Assembly: GCA_037127315.1 (NCBI GenBank)
Contig: JBBBDQ010000443.1
Coordinates: forward strand, 89,501 to 153,500
Direction of reading: 5' to 3'
Source of the DNA: Ascarosepion bandense
Taxonomy: Eukaryota; Mollusca; Cephalopoda; Sepiida; Sepiidae
Length of the DNA: 64,000 nucleotides
Shown here: positions 1-11,017 of the stretch, piece after piece
Position numbering within the stretch: position 1 is the stretch's first letter
How the letters are laid out: each line of letters opens with the position of its first letter
The notes under the pieces: model-generated
Told to the model about the DNA's origin: nothing
The model's input: only the letters and a program-made list of their open reading frames with translations
Databases searched by the model: none
Position numbers and translations under genes: made by a program

Positions 1-379
1 ACATCAACTGACCCTCGATCCTCTTACGACTCCTACTTTAATTAGGTGGGAGAGTATTCACTATAGAATAGGTGTGTTTCATCATAACAATAAGCCAAGA
101 GTAGAATTTTAAAAAGAATTCATAAGCAAAACATTCTACTTTATCAGCAGATGTTAACACCTCAAATTGAATTGAGTAAAGTGAGTAAGGATAAAAGACT
201 TACTTTTATTTAACACACTATTACAGAGCTGTCAGCAGTCATGTGAACCGAACTTGTTAGAAGCTATACGGTGCCTCATTCTATCAGCAAAAAAAGACTT
301 AGCCTCTTTAAGGATACACTTACAATTATTTCAAGTAATCATAGACATCTGTTGTGATCAAAAAAATCATCAAAATTCA

Positions 380-500
380 AGATACAACAGGAAAAAAGTT
401 AATCCGATGGGCTATAGTGGCTGAACAAGCTGTTGTGAACCAAGGAGAAGATTGTGGTTTACCTGATATTTGTGAGAAAGTAAAAATTTCAGTTTGTTGA
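380..500 (-). pseudogene. CR1/Jockey-like LINE fragment (small)
   Basis: On the minus strand the translation SSPWFTTACSATIAHRINFF resembles a recurring LINE segment upstream of the reverse transcriptase (pattern PWFTPxCAxAIAHRNHFF), also seen at 57.5 kb. Only about 30 codons are recognisable, so this is a relic. Its upstream end is the substrate of the adjacent 73-bp tandem array. Confidence 0.5.
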
Positions 501-804
501 ACATTTTGTGAACCAAGGAGAAGATTGTGGTTTACCTGATATTTGTGAGAAAGTAAAAATTTCAAATTTGTTGAACAAAAATTTTGTTTGAACCAAGGAG
601 AAGATTTGTTGGTTTAACCTGATATTTGTGAAATAAAAATTTCAGTTTTGTTGAACCATGAACCAAGGAGAAGATTGTGGTTTACCTGATATTTGTGAGA
701 AAGTAAAAATTTCAGTTTGTTGAACATTTTGTGAACCAAGGAGAAGATTGTGGTTTACCTGATATTTGTGAGAAAGTAAAAATTTCAGTTTGTTGAACAT
801 TTTG
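435..804. repeat. 73-bp tandem repeat, about 5 copies
   Basis: The unit starts GTGAACCAAGGAGAAGATTG and recurs at about 435, 508, 584, 657 and 730. Copies 1, 2, 4 and 5 are nearly identical, while the third is shorter and has T insertions. The array grew from one edge of a LINE relic: the minus-strand unit carries the KPQSSPWFT codons of the LINE. Confidence 0.9.
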
Positions 805-1284
805 TCAATTACACTTATCCATGGCCAGTTATTCCACAGATTCTTATACCATTACTGATATTTTTATCAGATCTAGACTATTTTTCGTTGTCAAGATTAC
901 GAAAAAATAAATATTAAAGGCTAAATCATTACACCATGTGATATACATGGAAGCAAAGTGTATGTAATTTATTTGCTAGTTGCGAGTTACATCCATGAGT
1001 CAGGCAGTGAAATCCACATGCTATGATTCAGTGGGATTTCGAGTGTATCACAAGAACAGGAAAGAATTCACAAATACATGGGTAACAAAATGAAAACAAT
1101 CTACCCCTCCAGTGAACTGAATGTGTTCAGTTCAATTTTGGGAAAAGGATCAAATATAACTAATATCAGAAGAATGTAGAAAGTTTTCAACTACAACAAA
1201 CAAGATAGGGATAATTGTTTGAATAAATCAGTGAATAAACAACAAAGTTTGCTAAAAAACAGTTAAAAATTCTCACAAATTATT

Positions 1285-1350
1285 TCATTTAGTACCAGTG
1301 GCAGTACTGCCTTGCTTGAGGTAAAATGATTATTAAAAAAAAAATAAAAA
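1285..1350 (+). mobile_element. LINE 3' tail remnant
   Basis: The sequence CAGTGGCAGTACTGCCTTGC then GGTAAAATGATTATTAAAA matches the 3' tail of the CR1/Jockey-like LINEs at 26.25-26.31 and 45.58-45.64 kb. It ends in an A-rich tail. Confidence 0.55.
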
Positions 1351-1376
1351 TAAAAAAAAGAAGAAAAGATGCTTAC

Positions 1377-1457
1377 TAAAGGAGTCCACCCTGCATAGTC
1401 CTTGATGTTGACATCAATGCTATCAGACAGGAGATTTTTAACTTTTTCAATGTCACC
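1377..1457 (-). CDS. BARD1: BARD1 exon 5 (ankyrin repeat)
   Basis: This 81-nt, 27-codon exon follows acceptor TTCTTTTAG and ends at donor TTA/GTAAGC. It reads GDIEKVKNLLSDSIDVNIKD followed by YAGWTPL. Human BARD1 has [20 protein letters not shown] then HAGWTPL at the same place, split from the next residues (HEAC...) at the same point, and as I recall its exon 5 is also 81 nt with phase 0 at both ends. It joins in frame to the 533-nt exon (VIK/GDI) across an intron of about 29 kb filled with repeats. The next exon should start with codons for HEA-like sequence; nothing matching was seen at 1-1370, so the rest of the ankyrin domain and the BRCT repeats lie beyond the left edge. Ankyrin repeats are common, but the phase and the GDI...GWTPL match are specific. 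Confidence 0.92.
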
Positions 1458-1734
1458 CTAAAAGAATAAAATAAAAATAAACAGTTGTTACAATTTCTCA
1501 CAGAAAGAAATTAAACAAAGATTTGTTGTCTACTTTTTCTCACACACACACACAAAGACAACAGAAAAAACAAAAAAAAAAAACTAAAAAAAAAACAAAA
1601 AAAAAACTGAGCCATGATTCCAAAATGAGGTTAAAATCCAGTTATCACATTTTGAAATAGCTCTATCCTAAAAATAGTGCAGAACACAAAGTCTTGGACC
1701 TGTAAGATTTGCATCGAATAGAACTACAATTTAA

Positions 1735-2105
1735 AAACTTAAAACAACTGAAATGTGGTTCTACAGAAGGATGCTGCGAATATCATGGATCAAGTATGTG
1801 AGCAATGATGAGGTTTTAGAAAGGATGGAAATGAAAAAGAAATTAATTCTGAGCATCAGGAAGAGACAGCTGAAGTTCTTGGAACATGTAACGAGGAAGG
1901 AAGGCTTGCAGAACCTGATACTCATAGGTCAGATAGAGGGAAAGAGAGACAGTAGATAACATATTTGAAGGGCCTGAGCAGGTGGATGGTAGAGCGAGGT
2001 TTGGGTGGGGTAACAGGAAAAAGCGTGCTAAGAGCCACCAGGTATAGGGAGATGTGGAAAGCCATGATCACCTACGTCCTGAAGAGACATGGCATATAGA
2101 AGAAG
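1735..2105 (+). pseudogene. RTE-like LINE reverse-transcriptase C-terminus
   Basis: The frame from 1753 reads MWFYRRMLRISWIKYVSNDE then VLERMEMKKKLILSIRKRQL and KFLEHVTRKEGLQNLILIGQ. This is the C-terminal block of RTE-type endonuclease/reverse-transcriptase polyproteins. The frame stops at 1959, but the family signal continues in other frames to YREMWKAMI...HG near 2090. The copy is 5'-truncated and has no catalytic domain. Close relatives lie at 23.7 and 33.4 kb (+) and at 11.6 and 54.5 kb (-). Confidence 0.8.
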
Positions 2106-2339
2106 AGAAGAACTACAATTTCAAATGAAAACGAGAGGTGATTTACTCAATCGACAAGAGCTGTAGGACAATAGAATTTGAATTTTAATATCATTTCATG
2201 GGTGATTCATACAGTGGACAAGATTTTTAAGATAACAGAATTTCTATATATTTCAGTATATAAACACTATATCGAAAGGAGACATGGAAACATTGTTAAA
2301 TAATATCTGGAGGAGGAAGGGTGTACATTATCCTCTCTG

Positions 2340-2535
2340 AGAGTTAGTTAAGTGCTACATGTGATACATGCTGAGGTGATCATGTCTCAAAAGAGATATG
2401 ACTGGCTGGGCAGAACATTATCCCGCAGTAGGTTGCCATTGCTTTCTGCGATAGACTGGTTGCCAGCTAAGGCTATAGAACCCACTCTGTCCTATTATTT
2501 GACTCATAGATAGAGGGGGACGAGATGTGTTATAT
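2340..2535 (-). mobile_element. tRNA-derived SINE, truncated
   Basis: The minus strand matches the body and 3' end of the main SINE family: the GGGTTCTATAGCC block, the AACCAGTCTA-like block, and the GAGACATGAT palindrome tail. The tRNA-like head is absent. Confidence 0.8.
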
Positions 2536-2867
2536 TATTAAGTACTAATTAATGGGGGATCAGTTTATTACTTCATAACAATATAAAACCGACCCCCCAC
2601 TTTATGCCCTGCAGAAACCTTAATCATGTTTTCAACTATTATATTCAGTCAGTCAGTTAAGTCGTGATATCTTTTTTTAACCACACACTCTCTTCTCAAC
2701 ATGTTATAAATCAAGGTCAGTTAGAGATTTAGTAATTGTACCAACAAAGGCTACACTTTTAATCATGAAAATATTTTACAAACAATTTATTAAAGTAAGC
2801 TATCACTCAAAAAGCAAAGATTGCAAAAAAGAATTTACAGATGCTTTCTGTTGACGTGTATAAAAAG

Positions 2868-3178
2868 ATGTGTGTAGTAGTACAATGAATATTGACATGG
2901 AACGAGAAATCAGAGAGCTGAGTTTGAATTTCAATTAAATTTGTTGCATTTATTTACATGTAAATACTCTTGGAAAAGGGTTTTTATCCATCTCTTCTCT
3001 CCAGCTATGGGTTTAATAGGACAGATTGGGTTCTATAGCCTTGGCTGGCAACCATTCTACCGTAGAAAGTAATAGTGAACTACTGTGGGAAAATATTCTG
3101 CCCAGTCAGTCAGGTCTCTTTTGAGACATGATTGCCCAAGCATATATCATATATGGCCCTTGATTGACTGACTGATAT
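2868..3178 (+). mobile_element. tRNA-derived SINE
   Basis: This carries a diverged tRNA-like head (box B-like GAGTTTGAATTTC), then the body with GGGTTCTATAGCCTTGGCTG, then the tail with GAGACATGATTGCCCAAGC and a final GACTGACTGA. An antisense copy lies 350 bp upstream. Confidence 0.88.
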
Positions 3179-3179
3179 A

Positions 3180-3640
3180 AAAAGTATGAACATAAATAAG
3201 AAGCAAACTACATAACTAGCTGGAAGTATGACAATAGCTACTAAAAAAAAAAGACAGGAATAAGTTATATTTTTATCACACATCAATTGGTATTTTACCT
3301 TTATTTGGAAACAAAGAAACAATTTCCAGATTTGTGAAAACAATCACCCACACGACACTGACCCTAAAAAATCTTTTGTTTGGTCATTCATTTTTCATGA
3401 AACCATTTATAAATCATCTCCTAAATATAGAAATTTTTGAAAGATTTAAACCTACGCATTTCTTTTTTTTGGTTTTGTTTAATGTTATTTATAGAATTGG
3501 AATTTTTGCATGATCTGGTTTACTTTGAATAAATGTTAATAAAAAACATTGCTTTTTTTAATTTCTAGTGGTTAACTGGAACAAAGAATGGTTTGCAAAT
3601 ATGAACACCTAAATGTAACTGCTTTCATTTAGTCACCAGA
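3180..3640. other. No gene seen; low-complexity AT-rich intron
   Basis: Short poly-A and poly-T tracts only. No domain or repeat family was recognised. Confidence 0.5.
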
Positions 3641-3649
3641 GAGAACTTT

Positions 3650-4340
3650 TTCTGCCCATGTTATCTAACCCCCGCCCAAACCAGAATGTAGGGCCTTTTT
3701 AATGTGGAGTATCTGGGCCTTCAGAATGGCTAATGCTAATCTTCAGGAGAGCAACTTGTTGCACTTTCTTGGAATCATGTTTTTCACTGACATGAAGTGG
3801 CATGATTATGTTGATCTACTGCTAGGAAAATGAACTCGCTCTATGATGCCAAATTTTTTTCCCTGAATCCATTGTGCACATTTAGAAATCTACCATTGGT
3901 CAAGCACTGAATATTGCTGGCCTATCTAGTCTAGTGCTTCTACAATATATTTAAAGATTCTTGACAAAATTCAATAATAATGTAATTGATCCTGACCTGA
4001 CATTTCAACTTCAGCCACTTTCTCACTGACATGAGGTGGCTTCACTTTGTCTTTTCTATGTTTTCATTGCAATTGTTTTGATGAGCTTTCTTCATTGGCG
4101 TCTTGACTGCATGAATTTATGCTACTAGAGAGGCAAATAGGTCTCACTATTTTGCTATTAAACTAACATGATGCAACTGCCAGTTCTATTCTAATAGTTT
4201 TCCTTATGCTTTTTGCCTATAGAACCTGGTTTCTTGCTTCCCTTCAAAAATTTTAGTTTGACATCAATAGCCAACTTCTGTCTTCCTGAATCAGGTTCTT
4301 TTATTGTATTTTTTTCAAACTAAAATCTTCTCATTTTCAG
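3650..4340 (+). pseudogene. CR1/Jockey-like LINE C-terminal fragment, heavily decayed
   Basis: Translated pieces in several frames follow the same order as the better copies at 25.6 and 45.0 kb: LHFLGIMFFTDMKWHDYV, then KFFSLNP and VHI-KSTIG, then LTKFNNNVIDPDL, then LSH-HEVASLCLFY. Stops and frameshifts are frequent, so this is an old copy. Confidence 0.65.
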
Positions 4341-4708
4341 TAGCCCTTCTTGTGTCTTAATGGCATGATCTTAAAAAAAAAAAAGAAAAAAAAAAGACAA
4401 TTTAAATGGTTTTTTTCTTGTGTACAAGAAATGCTTCATTTCATATATACATTTGAATGTACTAACTGTAAAGTTAATTAAAATTTAAAATTTCTAACAA
4501 TGAAAGAATGAGAGATTGAATTTAGTTTTTGTTAAATATATTGACCATGACTTTGAGCAGCTTAGTACTTGATCTGGCTTGTTACGCTTGAAGTGTTTTC
4601 TTTTACAGACTAAAGCCTTACATAAAAACTAAGTTTCAAACCCATAAGTATTTTTTAACATGAAGGATTTTTCTGTTACATCCATTGTGTGACACGATTT
4701 GGTTGCAG

Positions 4709-4815
4709 GTAATTAATAATAAATTTTATAATTTAGATATATGGAAATGTATATTGATACACGTCTCATGAAATGAGTCAACCAGTATAAAAATATTCCC
4801 AAAGATTGAGAATAT
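4709..4815 (+). repeat. Direct repeat, copy 1 (flanks the Gypsy fragment)
   Basis: GTAATTAATAATAAATTTTA, the TTTAGATATATGGA block and the TATTGATACAC block recur in the same order at 6193-6300, 1.48 kb downstream. They are about 80% identical by eye. Confidence 0.75.
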
Positions 4816-4824
4816 TCTGGTGTT

Positions 4825-5560
4825 TTCAGAAATGCCAGAACAACATTTCAACCATATGGAACAGGTACTGGGTTGATTAAGAGTGCAAGGGTTAAAGTTG
4901 AAGCTGTCGAAGTGCCAATTTCTGTAGAAAGAGACAAAGTATTTGGGCTTTGTAATAAACAAAGAGGGAATCAAGCCTAATTTAGACAAAGTTGAGTTGA
5001 TCAGGGAAATGCCCGAGCCCAAAACAGTAATACAGGTGAGAGGATTTATCTGTGCCATAAGAAACTATAGACAGTTCATCCTGGCATTCTCTAGAATAGC
5101 TACTCCTCTGATAGCCTATGCCAAATTTAAATGGATAGAGGACTGCCAGAGAGCATTTGACACATTGAAGGAACAACTGACCAATGTGCCCTTGCTTGAC
5201 CTTTCCAGATCTTAGCAAGCCCATGGTCCTGAGAAAGGTGAAAGAAAGAGAGAGGGTCAAATGTTGAGCCAGAGTTACTCCTTAATAAGAAATTGAGAGT
5301 GGCTAAGGTCCCTGAATCCCAATACAGAAAAAGAAAATTTTTTTTGGCTTTGAACTGGGGATGGATGGGTAATGTTGTCTGTGTGCAATGATGCTGGAAT
5401 AAGTACTTTGATAATCATTCAGTAATAGCAGCAATATGAAAAATTAAAAAGTATAGAGAGAAACAGATTAACTATGCCTTGGTGAGCGTGCAACAGCAAG
5501 AAAGAGAGATACCGCTTAGCGATCCTTACCCAAGTGAATCAAATCAAGAAGTGACCGGAT
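4825..5560 (+). pseudogene. Ty3/Gypsy retrotransposon pol fragment (RT-RNase H junction)
   Basis: The frame ending at 5215 reads LGFVINKEGIKPNLDKVELI, then REMPEPKTVIQVRGFICAIR, then NYRQFI...FSRIATPLIAYA and the FKWIEDCQRAFDTLKEQL block. These are the conserved motifs linking reverse transcriptase to RNase H in Gypsy pol. Homology starts upstream at about 4825 (HFNHMEQVLG, then QFL-KETKYLG) in another frame. Weaker pol-like sequence follows to about 5560. The catalytic RT residues and LTRs are missing. This is a dead insertion. Confidence 0.82.
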
Positions 5561-6190
5561 TAAACTAGGTAGCAGAAATAGAAAAGCTAACTCCTGTCAA
5601 GAAACAACTAAAACTTCTTACTGTAAAGAGAAAAATGGTAACTGAAAAAAGACGTTCATGGACATATGAAAAAAACATAATAATGAAAAGGAGAAAAAAA
5701 AGAGGGGAGAAACATTGTATGAAAAAAGGAAAGTGTTGCGGATCTTCGTTGCCACTTTGTTATGGCAAATCTTAACGCAAATCTTCTTTCTTTGCCAATT
5801 TGTTGTGGAGTTGTTGTAGTGAAACTTTGCCTCAGAATTGTAGTGGCCGGTTTGGCCGGAAGTAAGACACGGAACACAGGAGGTAGGTTCAAAACAGTGT
5901 ATTAGTATAACAAGAACATATGTACAAGGTAAATGCTGGTAATTAAGTCAATAGAAATAAGTAAGATACAGTTACGCTGCTTATTATCTGAATCGTAGCT
6001 GGTTTTAACTGTGCATTTATATATAATAAGAGGAAGAGTCCATTCCTTGTAGGAGGGCACCATAACAGAAAGGAAAAATATTGCATGAAAACCAATTTTT
6101 CTTTATTAGTACTGCATGAATTAATATGCATGACAAATAGTGTATTGGTAGAATTGGGAGTTTGTGATGTCATTTACAGGTAAATGACAA
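5560..6190. other. No gene recognised
   Basis: Unclassified sequence next to the Gypsy relic. The stretch 5690-5900 has higher GC content than its surroundings and could be part of an LTR, but no TG...CA ends or duplication were identified. Confidence 0.4.
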
Positions 6191-6192
6191 GA

Positions 6193-6300
6193 TGGGTAAT
6201 TAATAATAAATTTTATTACTTAGATATATGGAGAGGTATATTGATACACATCTTATAGAAAGAGTTAACCAGCATAAATATATTCCCAGGGATGGAAACT
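6193..6300 (+). repeat. Direct repeat, copy 2
   Basis: Same orientation as 4709-4815. Together they bracket the Gypsy pol relic. Confidence 0.75.
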
Positions 6301-7757
6301 CTGTTACAAGTCGGATGTATGGCCATAGACAAATCTAATCTAGGTGTTGATAATTGGCCGATGAAAGAAACTGTAAAAACCTTAAGTGTCAGTTAAACAG
6401 ATGAGAAAAAAGTTTACTCGACAAAAAGTCAGGTGATTGGGATGAAGTGAATTTAGCTAGTAAAATTTATTTTGGCTGAAACAATTCACCAGTGTGGAAT
6501 GACTTAGCTAAGAAAGGAAACCACAAAATTTTGATTTTTTTTAAAATCGTACAGAGGAGAAGGAGGGTGAACCTGCCTGCCACCATTACCTTGGAAATTT
6601 AATCCCCCCCACCCGCTTGTCTCTGCACCAGCTCAGAACCAATGCCAATAAAATTGAAAGTGTGGAGATACATAGCGAGAGATCCGAAACCCAGACCAAG
6701 AGGACGGATGGAGATTGACTTCTCATGACTACTGCCTAAGCATAACTCAGATGCATCAGTCTAGAGCCAGACTTACCAAGAAATTACTAAAAATCAACTG
6801 AACTATTAACTATACTCCAGCCAACTTTTACCAGTTTAACAACCCTAACAAAGTCATTGTATAATATACATGAAAGGAATTGTAACATTTTTTTTATTAT
6901 TCATCATTCTTTTCCAAGTATTTAACTTTTTTTACTTCATTCAGATCGAACAGAGGCAGGATATTGACAACAAATCTCAGCTTGTCTGCGATCAATTAAT
7001 CATATAGTGGGGCAGAACGAACTTAGGGCTAAAGAAATCAATTCATTGATCAACAACAGTGTTTAATGTTTTGGATGACCGAGAAGAGAAAAAGAAGCTA
7101 TTTGTCATTTTGGTGAACCATAGGCTGATAGGAGGAGGTGTTACAATTGTGCAAACACTTTGATAAAAATTATATTAACCCTTGAAGATGAGTGTGTCAC
7201 CTCCCACTCAGTCAGTCGTCCGAATGTCTAACTCCCAAGGCTGGTCACCGAGATGACTGCTTTGATTCAAACTCTGCTCTATCTTGTGTTTAGTTTTGAT
7301 CATGAGGCTGGTAAAGACTGAACCGTCTCTGGGAATTGTCGTATTGGGTTAGTCCAGGCAAAATGAAGACAAAAGCAAAAAATAAAAAGATAAAATAATA
7401 ATAAAATTAATGCTTTTATGTACGTTCTTTTTTCTTGGTTAGTCTTGACATTAGAATTTATCAATTTTCTCATGCAGACAATTATCAACCCATCCAGCTT
7501 CAAAAGATGAATGTGACATTTCAGCTGGTTTTGTTAAACCTGGAACAAGGCATACTCAGGCAGTCACATGATATCAGGCAACATGGCCGTCTCTTGTCTT
7601 AGTGTCTGCAATCACTGCCCTTGGTCACATCGATTCCTTGCATTTATCCACATCCACCTAAAACCAGCGTTGGGTATACGTTTGGGAAGTTGGTGACTTC
7701 CCTATCTTCCAACAAGAGCCCTTTTGTTGTCTGACTTCTGAAAATTAATTACCTTTA
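6300..7757. other. No gene recognised
   Basis: Unassigned intron sequence. No ORF, repeat family or RNA structure was supported. Confidence 0.45.
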
Positions 7758-8120
7758 ATTGGAGTGGATAGACTAAACTATTGCCCGGTTCACACTCCAC
7801 CCACGTCTATTGAACAGGTGTAGAGGCTCATCCCTTGTTTCCTGTTTAGGATGCGGTTTCCGGCTTTCTCTTTTCCAATCTTTTCACTCTTTTCTTTTTT
7901 TTTTTTTTTTTGTTTTTTTCAATTGGAGTAGATAGACTAAACTATTGCCCGGTTCATACTCCACCCATGTCTATTGAACAGGTGTAGAGGCTCATCCCTT
8001 GTTCCCTGTCTAGGATGTGGTTTCCGGCTTTCTCTTTTCCAATCTTTTCACTCTTACGTAGCCCCCTGCACATCAGTGGCGTTACCACCTTGCTCGGGGT
8101 GATATGATTAAAAAAAAAAA
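7758..8120 (+). mobile_element. Approximately 200-bp SINE-like element, duplicated in tandem
   Basis: The segment containing ACTATTGCCCGGTTCA...ACTCCACCCA, then GAGGCTCATCCCTTGTT, occurs at 7758-7891 and again at 7920-8055, separated by poly-T. The second copy carries the tail TAGCCCCCTGCACATCAGTG...CTCGGGGTGATATGATTAAA, which resembles the CR1/Jockey-like LINE tail. A further full copy lies at 19564-19760 and a partial one at 13930-14035. CCGGTTCATACTCC is box B-like, but a tRNA origin is not proven. Confidence 0.7.
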
Positions 8121-8384
8121 AAAAAAAATTTCCAAATTGAGAGATCCCCTTTTCCCATGAGTAATGGTTACAGATACTGATCCACCTCGATAACTTCTTC
8201 CTCCTATTATTGGCACATACACAGTTAGGATATCAGCAGTGAACCTGCACTGGATATGCACAGAGTTACTAGACAATAAACACATCATAAGAATTATCCT
8301 CTTACATATATCAAGGAACTTAGACAAGGTGTGGTGTAAGGGATTGCTATATAAACTCTCCAGCTATAGAATCTCTAGAAGAAT

Positions 8385-9790
8385 TTTTTTTTAATTATCA
8401 AGTCCTTCCTCAAATACATCCATTAAAGTCCTTAGTAATGGTCATGAGATCACTGGAAGCCTATGAGATCAATGGAGGTGTCACTTCTCAGTCATACCTT
8501 CTTTCTGTTTTTTATTAATGATATGGCCAAGAACAGATTCTCATCTTTAATGAATATCTATGCAGATAATATAACAGTATACGGGTCAATCAGTTAAGTG
8601 CCATACGTGATACGCGCTTTGGGTAATCATGTCTCGAAAGAGACATGACTGACTGAGCAGAAGATAATCCCACAGTAGGTTTTCCATTGCTTTCTTTCGT
8701 AGACTGGTTAGCTGACCAAGGCTATAGAACCCAAACAGTCCTATTATTTAACCCATAACTGGATTAATACCTTTCCCAAGGGTATTTGTGCATAAGTGAT
8801 TCCAAGGAATTCAACTGGAATTCGAACTCGGCACCCCAATTTGTCGTTCCAAGTTAATATCCACTGCAACACAAGGTACATCCAGTATATGGGTACCCCT
8901 CCAAAAATCTAGAGGACCAAAGCCTATCAACTAATCTATTCTCTGACCAAGAATTTAACAGCTTAATGGAGGAATGACTGACTTGTAACATTCAATACAT
9001 CAAAAGCCAAATTGGCAATGTTCCATCATCCTTGAGCAGACTGATTTTTTGCCTATGAACAGTCTCTTAATGAGGCTCCTTACCTTGAACACCTGTTGAG
9101 ACTCAGGCTCACTCCAAACCTCAAGTCGAAGTAATAGCTACAATTCATTGCTAAAGATAGTGGAAAAATGTGCTACCCCAGTAAATATCTGACATCTTCT
9201 GGTATGCTTTACATTTACAAAAGCCAGAGCAGGCTGAAAACGGGGTACAGTTTTACTAAACTACCCAGTCTTTACTTTCCAGTCTTGATAGAGTTCAAAA
9301 ACTACCCAGTCTTTACTTTCCAGTCTTGATAGAGTTCAAAAGAATCTATGTAGTCTTGTGGGTGATGAATTGTTTTCTGCCCTACAACTCCTTTCCTTAC
9401 AAACAAAACATTCAAAGCTTCTTGCTAGTCTATTGCTATTTCCATGCTGAATGTTCCAACAAGCAACATTTTTTAGTTCCAGTTCTAACTTTTACTGCTA
9501 AGACCTGCCATGTTATGTACACTAGACACCATCCTCATCTCCTTTGTATTCTATCAGAATGAAGTTCCAGTCAGTTTCTTCCCAATAACCACTAGTGCTT
9601 TCCCAAATCCAACAATCTTAACCTCTTCAAGTCTGAGGTGAACTGTTATTTTTCTCCGCATATCCTCAGAAAATGCACTTCTTACCTCCTGCTCTTACTG
9701 TCCATACAACAACCTACATCAGGAACCCTCTACTTTGAGTGGCTCTTGGGCCTTGTATTGGATGAACATTAGCAAAAAAATAAATAAAAA
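8385..9790 (+). pseudogene. CR1/Jockey-like LINE reverse transcriptase, split by a SINE
   Basis: Before 8587 the frame shows FFLFFINDMAKN...MNIYADNITVYG, the RT palm with YADN in place of YADD. It resumes after the SINE near 8880 with fragments equivalent to NTSKTKLATFHHP and the later VRPxxEYCxHIW region. It finishes with RYFH-like YCYFHAECSNKQHF and TRHHPHLL near 9540. Many frameshifts are present. A 41-bp exact tandem duplication (9260-9300 and 9301-9341) lies inside it. The copy is non-functional. Confidence 0.75.
8588..8880 (-). mobile_element. tRNA-derived SINE inserted in the LINE
   Basis: A complete minus-strand copy: box B-like GGTGCCGAGTTCGAATTCCA (as reverse complement), body, and the GAGACATGATTACCC tail ending near the CAGTTAAGTGCCAT edge at 8588. 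It interrupts the LINE reading frame at the YADN motif. Confidence 0.88.
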
Positions 9791-10460
9791 AACATGTAGT
9801 ACCGAAGTAATATACTTTGCTTCAGGGAGAAAACTGAACAAGCAACACAATGACAAACAGACCAGAAAGAATTAACTAACAAGAGATCTCCTCTAAGCAC
9901 AGAAAGTGTAATGAGAACAATGTACACTATAGATTGAATAAAGAGTTCAGTTCAATATTTCAAGAAGGTTACTAAGTATATCTAAAGAAGAAGGCTAGAG
10001 AGTACAACAGTTGAAACATTGTGAATATAACAATCAAGATGAGTATGCTGGTTCGAATAGCAAAGCCTATTATAATGGTATTTCTCCACATCAAGAATTC
10101 CAACAAATCATGAATGAGAAATTATTCAATCTTAGTTATTACATAATTTCTTGTACAGATTGTTTAATTGGTTGTCAATTTAAATCATGGGAGCAAACAT
10201 TTGTATGGTGTAGATAAATTTCCTTGAACCAAACTAATAAAATAACTTATCGGCCTGAGCAGATAAATCATGAAATGTTCATGAGATTCAACAGCCAAAT
10301 TCCATTAAAAATTGCATTTTTATAGAAGTTGGCTTTTTTGCAGAATTTTTAAGCATAATTGTTTACAACTTTGTTGAAAAAATATGAGAAAAAAAAAAAG
10401 CTTACTTTTAATTAAATTATCAACATTTGTATAAAGCAGATCATGAAACTGAAATGCTCT
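9790..10460. other. No gene recognised
   Basis: AT-rich intron. No family was recognised. Confidence 0.45.
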
Positions 10461-10980
10461 TTACATGCCACGTCATTTCAGGACATGGCTCTCCAGTTTC
10501 TTCTGTAGTGTTGCTCTTAGTGACTCGGTCTCTTTTTTATGCTTCTTCCTCTTTTGGTTAATTGTTACTTCCTGTAACCTTTTGCTCAAACTTGTCCAGC
10601 AATTTTTATCTGAGTATCATAACATTCCAGAAGATGTGCAATGGTTTGCAAGAATTTCCTCAACGGTGTTGCTCTCAGTGACAATTTCTCTTTATTGATA
10701 TCTCTTTCTTTTGGTGTACTTGTTCCTCCATCTCTTTGCTCAATATTGTCCGGTAGATTTCCTCTCTAAGTGTCCTGACCGTTCAGAAGAAGTGCAATCA
10801 TGGCTCTCTATAGTTTTCGTCAAATTTATTTTGTACTCAGTGACACTTTCTCTTTTATGGTCCCTTTTCTTCTTTGTGGTATTTGTGCCTTCATTTACTC
10901 AAAATTACCAAATAGTTTTCTTGCTTCTTTCTCTGCTTCTCTTGCCTTCAATATACTCTGTGAGTGTTAAATTCTCCTAA
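10459..10980 (-). repeat. Tandem repeat, about 160-bp unit x about 3, with an RTE LINE edge
   Basis: Three successive blocks share TTGCTCTTAGTGAC, then TTTCTCTTT...CTTTTGGT, then TTGTCC...CAGAAGATGTGCAATGG, starting near 10500, 10655 and 10810. The left edge CATTTCAGGACATGG resembles the antisense end of the RTE LINE copies. The open frames here reflect the low-complexity C/T-rich strand, not a gene. Confidence 0.6.
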
Positions 10981-11017
10981 CCTTTTTCATAATGTCTTCC
11001 ATATATTTCTGCTGTCA

